A stretch of DNA of 64,000 nt from Phycisphaerae bacterium (GTDB lineage: Bacteria > Planctomycetota > Phycisphaerae > Phycisphaerales > SM1A02), in the NCBI GenBank assembly GCA_016873275.1, contig VGXO01000004.1:1-64000 (forward strand). Reading direction: 5' to 3'. Below the pieces are notes generated by a model. That model was given only the letters and a program-made list of their open reading frames with translations. It had not been told where the DNA came from and did no database searches. Positions within the stretch are counted from its first letter, which is position 1; the number at the start of each line of letters is the position of its first letter. Positions 8,114-15,689 of the stretch are shown here, one piece after another. Position numbers and translations under genes: made by a program.

Positions 8114-9379
8114 TCATGAAGCCGGCATGGCGTGGGCGCCACCGCGCGGAGTCGTCGAGTGCCACGTGGCGACTACGCCGAACTGATCGGAGAAGCGGTC
8201 GACGACCTGTTCCGCAAGCGATTGCGCCTGGGTTCGCTCCGCCAGCGCGACCACGCAGCCGCCGAAGCCTGCGCCGGTGAGTCGGGCGCCGAGCGCGCCG
8301 GCGTCCATGCTTGCCTCGACGAGGAGGTCGAGCTCGGGCGTCGAGACGCCGAAGTCGTCGCGAAGCGAGGCGTGACCGTCGACGAGGATCCGCCCGAGCA
8401 CTGCGAGCCGATGGGACGTGGACGTCACGTCAGCGGATCGAGACTCGCACAGCGCGTCGAGGATCGCCGCCGCGCGGCGCACGCGGTCGATCTCGGAGAG
8501 GACGTGGCGGGCGCGGCGGCGGACGATCGCATCGAGAGGCGACGAGTCGAGGCGGCCATGCGCGGCGGCGAGATCGCCGCCTTCCGCATCGAGAAGCTCG
8601 CGCAGCGTCGGCACGCCGAGCATCGCCGCCGCCTCGCGCACCGCCTGCTGTCGAGAGGCATAGCCGCCCTCGTCGAGCCGGTGGCGGACGCCCGAGTCGA
8701 GGATGAGGACCGCGAGCTCCTTCGGCAGCGGGACGTGACGGAAGGAGTCCTCGTCGCGGTCGAGCCGGCAGTCGAGAAGAAGCGCGTGTCCCTCGCGGGC
8801 AAGCGAGACGACCGCCGGATCCATCAGTCCGCACGGCACGCCGGCGAAGCGGTGCTCGACTCGGCGGGCAAGCCTCGCGAGGCGCATGCGGTCGAGAGGG
8901 TCCGCGTGCGGTCCCATCGACCCAAGCGCCGCGACCGCCGTGGCGACGGTGAGCGCCGCGCTCGAGGAGAGCCCGCCGCCGATCGGGAGGTCGGTCGCGG
9001 CGACGAGGTCGAGTGGCGGAGGAGCGAGGACTTCCTCGCGGAGGAGCGCGAGCATGCCGAGCGGGTAGTTCGCCCAACGCTCGGCGAGCGCGACGAGCGG
9101 GAGAGGAGCGAGCAGCGGATCGATCGAGACCTCGCCTTGATCGAGCGAGATGATCCTGGAGTCGCGACCGGGTGGAGTCGGACCGACCGCCACGGCGGTG
9201 CCGCGATCGATCGCGATCGGAAGGACGAGCCCACCCGCGTAGTCGACGTGCTCGCCGATCAGGTTCACCCGACCGGGCGCGAAGGCGGTGGAGCTCGGTG
9301 GGCGACCGAAGCGGCGCATGAACTCCGCGCGGGCGACGCGGGCGGGCGGCGGCTCGGGTAGGGGCAGTTCGGGCGCCAT
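8114..9379 (-). CDS. galK: Galactokinase
   Basis: A 421-residue GHMP-family kinase that phosphorylates galactose at O1 using ATP, the entry step of the Leloir pathway. The galactokinase signature GRVNLIGEHVDY lies at 36-47, the ATP-binding PIGGGLSSSA at 132-141, and the third GHMP motif GARLTGAGFGG near the C-terminus. The catalytic aspartate is D187 in CGLMDP; E. coli has CGIMDQ, so the residue after the aspartate differs. No galT, galE or galM is in the window. The ATG at 9379 is chosen because further extension enters the repeat block. A GACACT hexamer 6 nt upstream suggests a leaderless message. A different GHMP sugar kinase remains possible. Confidence 0.9.
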   Translation of the reverse strand: MAPELPLPEPPPARVARAEFMRRFGRPPSSTAFAPGRVNLIGEHVDYAGGLVLPIAIDRGTAVAVGPTPPGRDSRIISLDQGEVSIDPLLAPLPLVALAERWANYPLGMLALLREEVLAPPPLDLVAATDLPIGGGLSSSAALTVATAVAALGSMGPHADPLDRMRLARLARRVEHRFAGVPCGLMDPAVVSLAREGHALLLDCRLDRDEDSFRHVPLPKELAVLILDSGVRHRLDEGGYASRQQAVREAAAMLGVPTLRELLDAEGGDLAAAHGRLDSSPLDAIVRRRARHVLSEIDRVRRAAAILDALCESRSADVTSTSHRLAVLGRILVDGHASLRDDFGVSTPELDLLVEASMDAGALGARLTGAGFGGCVVALAERTQAQSLAEQVVDRFSDQFGVVATWHSTTPRGGAHAMPAS

Positions 9380-9407
9380 GCGGGCAGTGTCGCGGAAGCC
9401 GATCGCG

Positions 9408-9601
9408 GCAGGGGAACTCCTCCCCACGGCGGAGCCGCGGGGTTGGTGGACTGCGAGCGAAGCGAACAGGACGGAGGGGACCAACTCCTACGGGTTGCGT
9501 GCGCGTGCGCTGCGCGAGGTAAGCAACCCGTACATCGGACCTCCCCTCCGTCTCGCTGGCTTCGCCAGCGAGCCACCTCCCCGACGTCGCTTCGCTCCGT
9601 C
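9408..9601. repeat. Modular palindromic repeat block upstream of galK
   Basis: A chain of palindromic modules: CTCCTCCCCACGGCGGAGCC, then GAGCGAAGCGAACAGGACGG, then the inverted border GGGGACCAACTCC followed by CGGGTTGCG, then GCTGGCTTCGCCAGC. The same modules occur at 13898-14490, mostly in the opposite orientation, and in shorter form at 744-919 and 1060-1128. Confidence 0.85.
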
Positions 9602-9947
9602 GAGGAGGAGTTCCGGAACACGCCTCCCCTACGTCGCGGCGCTCGGTCGAGGAGGAGTTCCGGAACACGCCTCCCCGACGTCGCGGCGCTCGGTCGAGGA
9701 GGAGTTCCGGAACACGCCTCCCCGACGTCGCGGCGCTCGGTCGAGGAGGAGTTCCGGAACACGCCTCCCCGACGTCGCGGCGCTCGGTCGAGGAGGAGTT
9801 CCGGAACACGCCTCCCCGACGTCGCGGCGCTCGGTCGAGGAGGAGTTCCGGAACACGCCTCCCCGACGTCGCGGCGCTCGGTCGAGGAGGAGTTCCGGAA
9901 CACGCCTCCCCGACGTCGCGGCGCTCGGTCGAGGAGGAGTTCCGGAG
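9602..9947. repeat. 47-bp tandem array, seven full units plus a partial unit
   Basis: Units start at 9602, 9649, 9696, 9743, 9790, 9837 and 9884, with a partial unit from 9931. They are essentially identical; the first has one T-for-G change. Each holds GAGGAGGAGTTCCGGAACAC, including the palindrome GTTCCGGAAC, then CGCCTCCCCGACGTCGCGGC. There are no variable spacers, so it is not CRISPR. The near identity of units points to recent expansion. Confidence 0.95.
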
Positions 9948-10090
9948 TGTCGGAACGCGGGATCTCGACGTGGAGCGCTCCGGAACTCCTCCCCACGGCT
10001 CCGCCGTGGGGAGGTGTCGCCTCGCGCGGCGAGGCGACGGAGGGGAGGTACTCCTACGGGTTGCGTGCGAGTTCGCTGTGCGGGGCGAGT
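9948..10090. repeat. Modular repeat block after the tandem array
   Basis: The array passes into TCTCGACGTGGAGCG, then a CTCCTCCCC/GGGGAGG hairpin over CACGGCTCCGCCGTG, then GAGGCGACGGAGGGGAGG and the CTCCTACGGGTTGCGTGCG border. This is an inverted relative of 13898-14160. It ends just before the 3' end of the receiver-flavoprotein gene. Confidence 0.85.
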
Positions 10091-10102
10091 CTCGCGCTCG
10101 AA

Positions 10103-12139
10103 TTAAGCCCCCGCGGTGGTCCGGCCGGCGAGCTCCGCCGCGAAGGACTTCGCGGCCGCGGCCGCCTGCACGCGGAGCTCGGGGACGGCGGTCGTCTCCC
10201 AGAGGTCGCCGCGGCGAAGGGCGCCGATCAGGCGCACGCGGGTCGAGATGGTGCCGTCCCGACCGATGAGGCGACCGTCGTCGTCGACGCGCAGACCGAG
10301 CCCGAGCGGATCGACGCTCGCGAGACCAGCGCGGAGGAGCGAGCCGAGCAGCGGATCCACCGTCTCCTCGACGCTCATCGAGGGACCGGCGCAGTTGATC
10401 GCCCGGGCGACCTCGATGGTGCGGATCGCCCCGCGAGCCTCATCACCGCCTCGCTCGATGCGGAGACCGATCCGCAGCGACTCCGCGGCTGGCGCCGCGA
10501 TCGAGGCGACGCTCGCGGCGAGAAGCTCGATCGTGCCCGCACGCAGTTCCTCCTCGAGCCTCGCCAGCAGGTTTGGCGGCACGCGGTGGCGGTGAATCTC
10601 CCAGAAGGGTCGGAGCCGCCGGATGAAGAAGCGGCGCTGCGCCGGAGACCACTGGCGCCACGCCCGCGCCGCGTGCGGTCGTACCGCGTCGATCGCGGGC
10701 TGCCACTCGGGAGGATGATCGTGATCGCCGCCATGACCGCTCGCGCGACCCGCGCCGTGCCCGTGCGCCGTGGTGATCGACCGCACGAGCGCCCGGATCG
10801 CCCGGAACGCCTCGCGCGGTCCCTTCGCGAGGAGATCGCCGTCGAGCGCGGGCGGCGGACCATGCGCCGCCGCGTGCGGGAGCGGGAAGCGCCCGTTCCG
10901 CGAGGCGATGACGATGCGGGCGCGGTGCCCGAGCCGGCGCAGGGCGAGCACCATGTCGATCGCGGTGAGTCCGCTGCCGACGAGGAGGACCTCGCGGTCC
11001 TTCGGCACGCCCGCGAGCACCTCCGGCTCCCAGGGATCCTCGAGGAGGAGACGCCGCGGGATCGGCTCGCTCGCGCGGTCCTCGGCGCCGCGCCATGGCG
11101 CGCGGGCCTGCGGAAGCCCGAGGGCAAGCACTGCCCCCCGCGCCTCGACGACGCGACCGGAGGCGAGCAGGAGCTCGAGTCCGGCGCCCCTCGGCTCGAG
11201 GTGGACGACGGCGTCGGCGACGAAGGAGGGCGGGGGCGAGCCTCCCTGCGACGCCCTCGTCACCGCCTCCTGCACGGTCTCGAGGAGGTATCGCGCGTAG
11301 AGCGCCCGCGGCGTGAAGTCGCCGGTGCCGTGCCGCCCCGGCGAGCGCCGCTCGAGCCACTCGTGATAGCCGAGGGGTCGGTCGGGAGTCGCGCCCATGC
11401 GTCCGGCGGGAACGTTCAGGAGGTGCTCCTCGTCGCACGCGCCGTAGGCGACGCCGGGACCAGGTCGCGGGCGGCGCTCGAAGACCGACGCCCGAAGCGA
11501 GGGCGCCTCGACGAGCAGGTTCGCGACGGTCATGAGTCCCGAGAAGCCGCCGCCGATGACGGCGAGGTCGCACTCCGCCTCGCGCAGCGGACCGAAGCGA
11601 AGGGGATTGCGCCGGCGATCGCCATCGCCGTCGCGCTCGGCGGCAGGCACCGTCGCCTTGCGGGCGAGCGCGCGGAGGCGACCGCGGGCGTGGTGCCGGA
11701 TCCGCGCGACGAGCTCGACCGGGTCGGGAAACTTCACGAGGTGGTCGCTTGCGCCACGCTCGAACGCCTCCGCCTTCGTCGAGGCGTCCTCCGCGCTCGT
11801 GAGCATCACGACCGGGACCTCGGCGAGCGCCGGCTCGGCGCGGTAGCGCTCGAGGAGCTCGCAGCCGCTCATCTGCGGCATCACGAGGTCCTGCAGGATC
11901 ACCGTCGGCGCGAAGGCGAGCGCGGTCGAGACCGCCTCCTCGGGTCTCTCGACCACGCGGAGCTCGATCGCCGCGCCGCCGACCGTGGCGATCGCGCGGC
12001 GGACGACCTCGCCGACGATCGCCTGATCATCGACGAGGAGGACGCGGATGGGTTCAGTCGATGGCGGGACGGTCACGTGGGGTCGAGGGAAGGGGAGCTC
12101 GCGAGGGCGCGGGTGGGGATGGTCCGTCATCCTCGGCAT
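10103..12139 (-). CDS. Response-regulator receiver domain fused to FAD/NAD(P)-binding oxidoreductase
   Basis: A 678-residue protein. Residues 30-155 form a complete receiver domain: acidic pair D37/D38, phospho-acceptor D84 in LQDLVMPQMSG, T114 and K136. The QDLVMP, TKAEAF and DPVELVARIR stretches resemble the WspR-type receiver that normally precedes a GGDEF domain. After a charged linker (156-188), residues 189-670 form an FAD-binding flavoprotein with GGGFSG at 196-201, HLLNVPAG at 239-246 and a second dinucleotide fold around VLLVGSGLTA (about 385). This matches the NAD_binding_9 group of flavoproteins. No internal ATG precedes the flavin fold, so it is one protein. A phosphorylation-controlled redox enzyme is the natural inference; substrate unknown. 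No kinase is adjacent. Confidence 0.85.
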   Translation of the reverse strand: MPRMTDHPHPRPRELPFPRPHVTVPPSTEPIRVLLVDDQAIVGEVVRRAIATVGGAAIELRVVERPEEAVSTALAFAPTVILQDLVMPQMSGCELLERYRAEPALAEVPVVMLTSAEDASTKAEAFERGASDHLVKFPDPVELVARIRHHARGRLRALARKATVPAAERDGDGDRRRNPLRFGPLREAECDLAVIGGGFSGLMTVANLLVEAPSLRASVFERRPRPGPGVAYGACDEEHLLNVPAGRMGATPDRPLGYHEWLERRSPGRHGTGDFTPRALYARYLLETVQEAVTRASQGGSPPPSFVADAVVHLEPRGAGLELLLASGRVVEARGAVLALGLPQARAPWRGAEDRASEPIPRRLLLEDPWEPEVLAGVPKDREVLLVGSGLTAIDMVLALRRLGHRARIVIASRNGRFPLPHAAAHGPPPALDGDLLAKGPREAFRAIRALVRSITTAHGHGAGRASGHGGDHDHPPEWQPAIDAVRPHAARAWRQWSPAQRRFFIRRLRPFWEIHRHRVPPNLLARLEEELRAGTIELLAASVASIAAPAAESLRIGLRIERGGDEARGAIRTIEVARAINCAGPSMSVEETVDPLLGSLLRAGLASVDPLGLGLRVDDDGRLIGRDGTISTRVRLIGALRRGDLWETTAVPELRVQAAAAAKSFAAELAGRTTAGA

Positions 12140-12480
12140 GCCTGCAAGGGTCCCCCTCCCACACGATGCGCCGGTCTGTTCGCCGAGCGGAGATCGCGTC
12201 GTTCCGACCTTGTCCGTTCCGACCTTGTTCGTTCCGACTCAGGTCGTGATCGACCCCGCACGGCATTCCTTCTCGCGTCGCCCGCGCGACGTCGGGCATC
12301 GGGATCGTCGGAGGCGGGGCGGGACGCCGCGTCGGGACGCGGAGCATCCGCCGCTCGTCCTGCCCGAAGGTCGCATCAGCGAGGTCGCAGGATCGTGACG
12401 CAATGGACGTGCCGGGCTCGGTCCGCCGCCTCGCGGGGCGTTAGCATCGCCGCGTCCGATCCAGCCTCAGGAGCCCTGCC
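12140..12480. other. Divergent intergenic region with 15-bp repeats
   Basis: No gene in 341 bp between the receiver-flavoprotein gene and the Tat oxidoreductase gene. It contains 2.7 copies of a 15-bp direct repeat, CGTTCCGACCTTGT plus one base, at 12200-12240. A TTAGCAT stretch at about 12441 and an AGGAG Shine-Dalgarno sequence 8 nt before the ATG at 12481 probably serve the downstream gene. Confidence 0.55.
12200..12240. repeat. 15-bp direct repeat, 2.7 copies
   Basis: Units at 12200-12214 and 12215-12229 differ only in the last base; 12230-12240 is a truncated third. They sit in the divergent promoter region and could be a binding site for a regulator or a simple slippage product. Confidence 0.7.
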
Positions 12481-13881
12481 ATGAGCGTCTCCCGCCGCGT
12501 CCTCCTCCGCTCCGTCGCCACCGCCGCGGGAACGCTCGCGGCGGCGTCGCTCCTCGGCTCGACGACGACCGCGCTCGGTGCCCTCGCCGCGCCGAGGCGG
12601 CGACGGTCGCGGCTCGAGAAGCTGCAGATCCTGCAGGTCGGCGTCGGCGGAAGCATCGCCCCCTACGACCGGCAGCAGCTGCGGTCGCACCCGGACGTCG
12701 CCTTCACCGGGCTCTGCGACGTCGACTCCGACGCCCTCGCGGCGGTCGCGGCGGAGCTGCCGGAGGCGTTCACCTGCCGCGACTTCCGCGAGGCGTTCTC
12801 GAGCCACGGCGACCGGTTCGACGCGGTCCTCGTCTGCACGCCGGACCACAACCACGCGACGGTGATGCTCGCGGCGCTGCGGTCGGGCAAGCACTGCTAC
12901 GGGCAGAAGCCGCTCGTGCAGCAACTCGAGGAGGTCGCGCTGATCGAGCAGGCGGTCGCGGCGAACCCGGGACTCATCACGCAGGTCGGCAACCAGCGGA
13001 TGGGGAACATCGGTCGCCAGCATGCGGTGGACATCCTGCGGAAGCACCTGCTCGGCAAGGCGGTCGAGGCGCACGTCTGGATCGCGGGTCCTCCCGACGA
13101 GGGCAACGGCTACTTCTACTACGGTCCGCTCCCCGAGCCGAGCCCGCCGCCGGCGAACATCGACTGGCCGCTCTGGCTCGGCTGCGCGCAGGACGCGCCC
13201 TGCCGCGAAGGTCTGGTCGGTCTCCGCTGGCGCTCGAGCTGGGACTACGGCACCGGGCAGCTCGGCGACTGGTGCACGCACCTCCTCGACGTGCCGACCT
13301 TCGCGTACGACCTGCGATCTCCGATCTCGGTGCTCTCCCAGACGCACCATCCCTCCGGCTTCTATCACGCGCTCCAGGTGCAGTCGACGCTCGCCTATCC
13401 CGGCGGCGAGCACTTCGCCAACGCCACCTTCCCCGTCCACTACTGCGACAAGGCGCAGGCGCCCTCGCGGGCGGCGCTGGGGCTGCCGCCCGGGAGCTTC
13501 GGTTCGACCGGAACGCTCGTCGTCTGCGAGGACGGCGTGCTCAACGTCGCGCCGGAGGGCGAGCTCGAGGTCTGGCGCGACGGCAAGGCGTACGACTGGA
13601 CGCAGCTCGACGGGCTCGAGGAGCGGTTCCCGCGGAATCACTGGCACTGCTGGGCGGACGCGGTGATGGGCCGACCCGACGCGTTCGTGCAGACGCCCTT
13701 CCTCGCGGGCGCCGCGATGGCGGAGGCGGGTCTGCTCTGCGCGAAGGCGGCGCGGTTCCCCAACCAGGAGCTCGTCTGGGACAAGCCGAACCTCCGCTTC
13801 ACGAACCACGAGGAGGCGAGCCGCACCATCGTGCGCCGCGCCTACCGACCGGGCTTCGGGATGCCGACCGCGGGGGCGTGA
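12481..13881 (+). CDS. Tat-exported Gfo/Idh/MocA family oxidoreductase
   Basis: A 466-residue NAD(P)-dependent sugar oxidoreductase homologue. The N-terminus SRRVLLR plus a hydrophobic stretch to about residue 37 is a twin-arginine signal, so the folded enzyme with its cofactor should be exported. The Rossmann fold starts at LQVGVGGS and the catalytic-lysine motif appears as YGQKPL, the family's EKP with Q for E. The later half contains aromatic-rich stretches typical of planctomycete members. The start has an AGGAG site 8 nt upstream. Substrates in this family are diverse sugars and glycosides, so none is assigned. Modular repeats begin right after its stop. Confidence 0.85.
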   Translation: MSVSRRVLLRSVATAAGTLAAASLLGSTTTALGALAAPRRRRSRLEKLQILQVGVGGSIAPYDRQQLRSHPDVAFTGLCDVDSDALAAVAAELPEAFTCRDFREAFSSHGDRFDAVLVCTPDHNHATVMLAALRSGKHCYGQKPLVQQLEEVALIEQAVAANPGLITQVGNQRMGNIGRQHAVDILRKHLLGKAVEAHVWIAGPPDEGNGYFYYGPLPEPSPPPANIDWPLWLGCAQDAPCREGLVGLRWRSSWDYGTGQLGDWCTHLLDVPTFAYDLRSPISVLSQTHHPSGFYHALQVQSTLAYPGGEHFANATFPVHYCDKAQAPSRAALGLPPGSFGSTGTLVVCEDGVLNVAPEGELEVWRDGKAYDWTQLDGLEERFPRNHWHCWADAVMGRPDAFVQTPFLAGAAMAEAGLLCAKAARFPNQELVWDKPNLRFTNHEEASRTIVRRAYRPGFGMPTAGA

Positions 13882-13897
13882 GCCGCGGGACGGGGAG

Positions 13898-14490
13898 CCG
13901 TGGGGAGGAGTTCCGGATCGCTCCACGTCGAGATCGCGCGTTCCGGAACTCTTGAACTCCTCCTCGAACGATCGCCGCGAGGTCGGGGAGGCGTGTTCCG
14001 GAACTCCTCCCTGACGGAGCGAAGCGAGGTCGGGGAGGTGGCTCGCTGGCGAAGCCAGCGAGACGGAGGGGAGGTCCGATGAACGGGTTGCTCGCCTCGC
14101 GAAGCGCTCTCGCCCGCAACCCGTTGGAGTTGGTCCCCTCCGTCGCCTCGCTGCGCGAGGCGACACCTCCCCACGGCGGAGCCGTGGGGAGGAGTTCCCG
14201 AGCGCATCACGTCGGGATCGCGCGTTTCGACACTCCGGAACTCCTCCTCGACCGAGCGCCGCGAGGTCGGGGCGAGGCGTGCTCCGGAACTCCTCCCTGA
14301 CGGAGCGAAGCGACGTCGGGGAGGTGGCTCGCTGGCGAAGCCAGCGAGACGGAGGGGAGGTCCGATCAACGGGCGGCTTGGAGCGCTCCCGCATCGCAGC
14401 GCCCGCAACCCGTCGGAGTTGGTCCCCTCCGTCCTGCTCGCTGCGCTCGCAGTCCACCAACCCCACGGCGGAGCCGTGGGGAGGAATCTC
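13898..14490. repeat. Large modular palindromic repeat block
   Basis: About 600 bp with no gene, built from two imperfect copies of a composite element (about 13898-14190 and 14190-14490). Modules include GTGGGGAGGAGTTCC, CGTCGAGATCGCGCG, GACGGAGCGAAGCGA, GCTGGCGAAGCCAGC, AACCCGTTGGAGTTGGTCCC and CCCCACGGCGGAGCCGTGGG. Individual modules form near-perfect hairpins. The same modules, mostly inverted, surround the 47-bp array at 9408-10090. There is no transposase and no coding-like frame. The block lies between two genes that converge on it. Confidence 0.85.
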
Positions 14491-14508
14491 TCAAGATCGC
14501 GCTCCGCC

Positions 14509-15030
14509 TCACCCGCGGTTCAGCCACCAGAACGCGCCGTTGAGGACGGTCGCGAAGGAGACCCATGCGAGGTAGGGAAGGAGCAGGACCGCCGCGGCGA
14601 GGTCGTGCCGCCGGAATCGCCACGCGCAGAGGGCGATCATCGCGACGAGCACCGTGATCTCGACGAGCGCGACGTCGGGTCGGCGGAGCCCGAAGAACAG
14701 CCCGGTCCACGCGAAGTTGAGCGCCCACTGCGCGAGGAAGATCCAGAGCGTGGTCCGGTCGCGCCCGAAGCCACCGCTCCTCCAGACCCGCCACGCGCTG
14801 ACCCCGATCATCAGGTAGAGGAGCGACCACACCGGACCGAAGAGCCACGGCGGCGGCGTCCACGAGGGTCGCTCGATCGAGAAGTACCAGCCGTCGACCG
14901 GCCAGATCGCGCCGGAGCTCGCCGCGACGAAGGAGAAGAGGATGAACCCTGGCAGCGCGAGCCACGCGAGGATCGGCGAGGGCGATCGCGGGGAGGTCGG
15001 ACGCATCGCCGGGGAGGTCGCGTCGCTCAT
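14509..15030 (-). CDS. tspO: TspO/MBR family membrane protein
   Basis: A 173-residue protein with five membrane helices after an N-terminal tail of about 20 residues. The characteristic PSWTPPPWLFGPVW stretch, WALNFAWTGLFFG, and LLLPYLAWVSFATVLN identify the TspO/peripheral benzodiazepine receptor family. Members bind porphyrins and other tetrapyrroles and are linked to light or stress responses. The ATG overlaps the stop of the upstream aldolase gene by four bases, so translation is coupled. The functional link to the aldolase is not obvious. Confidence 0.92.
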   Translation of the reverse strand: MSDATSPAMRPTSPRSPSPILAWLALPGFILFSFVAASSGAIWPVDGWYFSIERPSWTPPPWLFGPVWSLLYLMIGVSAWRVWRSGGFGRDRTTLWIFLAQWALNFAWTGLFFGLRRPDVALVEITVLVAMIALCAWRFRRHDLAAAVLLLPYLAWVSFATVLNGAFWWLNRG

Positions 15031-15650
15031 CGCCCGACTTCCTCGAGCATCGCCCGCGCCCGCGACTCGATCGCGTCGGCGCGGCGGGCGGCGACGTCGG
15101 AGGGATCGAAGAGCGAGTTCACGAAGCCCACGGCGTGCGCGCCGGCGGCGAGGTTCTCGCGGACGTTCGCGAGGGTGATCCCCGCGGTCGGCACGATCCG
15201 CAGGAAGGGGAGCGGACCGAGGACCTGGGCGATCCACGACGGAGGCTGCGCCGGGAAGAGCTTCTGGAGCGGCGCGCCGAGGCGATGCGCGTGGAGCATC
15301 TCGGTCGGCGTCGCGGCGCCCGGGATCGACGCGACCCCGAGGCGGTGCGCCTCCTCGATCACCTCGCGGTCGACGACCGGCGAGACGAGGAACCGCGCCC
15401 CCGCGGCGACCGCGGCGCGGGCGTCCTCGCGGGTGAGGACGGTGCCCGCGCCGATCACGAGGTCCGATCGCCCCGCGAACTCGCGGATGAGCCCGCACGC
15501 GTTCGGGATCGTCAGCGTGAACTCGCAGATCCGGAATCCGCCGCGGATCGCGGCGTCCATCGCGACGCGGGCGTCCGCGTCGCTCGGGCAGCGGAGGATC
15601 GCCGACGCGCGGTGGCGGGCGAGCTCCTCGACGAAGTCTTCGGGCGACAC
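15027..15650 (-). CDS. eda: KDPG/KHG aldolase (2-dehydro-3-deoxy-6-phosphogluconate aldolase)
   Basis: A 207-residue class I aldolase that splits KDPG into pyruvate and glyceraldehyde 3-phosphate (Entner-Doudoroff) or acts on related 2-keto-3-deoxy acids. The Schiff-base lysine is K130 in QKLFPA and the catalytic glutamate is E43 in CEFTLT; VIGAGTVL and IPGAATPTE are also present. Length matches the family. The start is GTG at 15650. It lies 39 bp after ade on the same strand and overlaps tspO. No 6-phosphogluconate dehydratase is in the window. Confidence 0.92.
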   Translation of the reverse strand: MSPEDFVEELARHRASAILRCPSDADARVAMDAAIRGGFRICEFTLTIPNACGLIREFAGRSDLVIGAGTVLTREDARAAVAAGARFLVSPVVDREVIEEAHRLGVASIPGAATPTEMLHAHRLGAPLQKLFPAQPPSWIAQVLGPLPFLRIVPTAGITLANVRENLAAGAHAVGFVNSLFDPSDVAARRADAIESRARAMLEEVGR

Positions 15651-15689
15651 GAGGCAAGCCTCCGGTGGAGTTCGGGAACCGGGCGCCGC

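Noticed and set aside
7502-8119. Plus-strand gene of 205 codons opposite the orphan
   Set aside because: Composition is arginine/glycine/serine-shuffled; the minus-strand frame has a ribosome site and more protein-like sequence.
9602-9947. Possible CRISPR array
   Set aside because: The 47-bp units are contiguous and identical with no variable spacers, and no cas gene is in the window.
13898-14490. Insertion sequence remnant
   Set aside because: No transposase-like frame and no flanking target duplication could be seen; the modules recur singly elsewhere, which fits a palindromic repeat family better.
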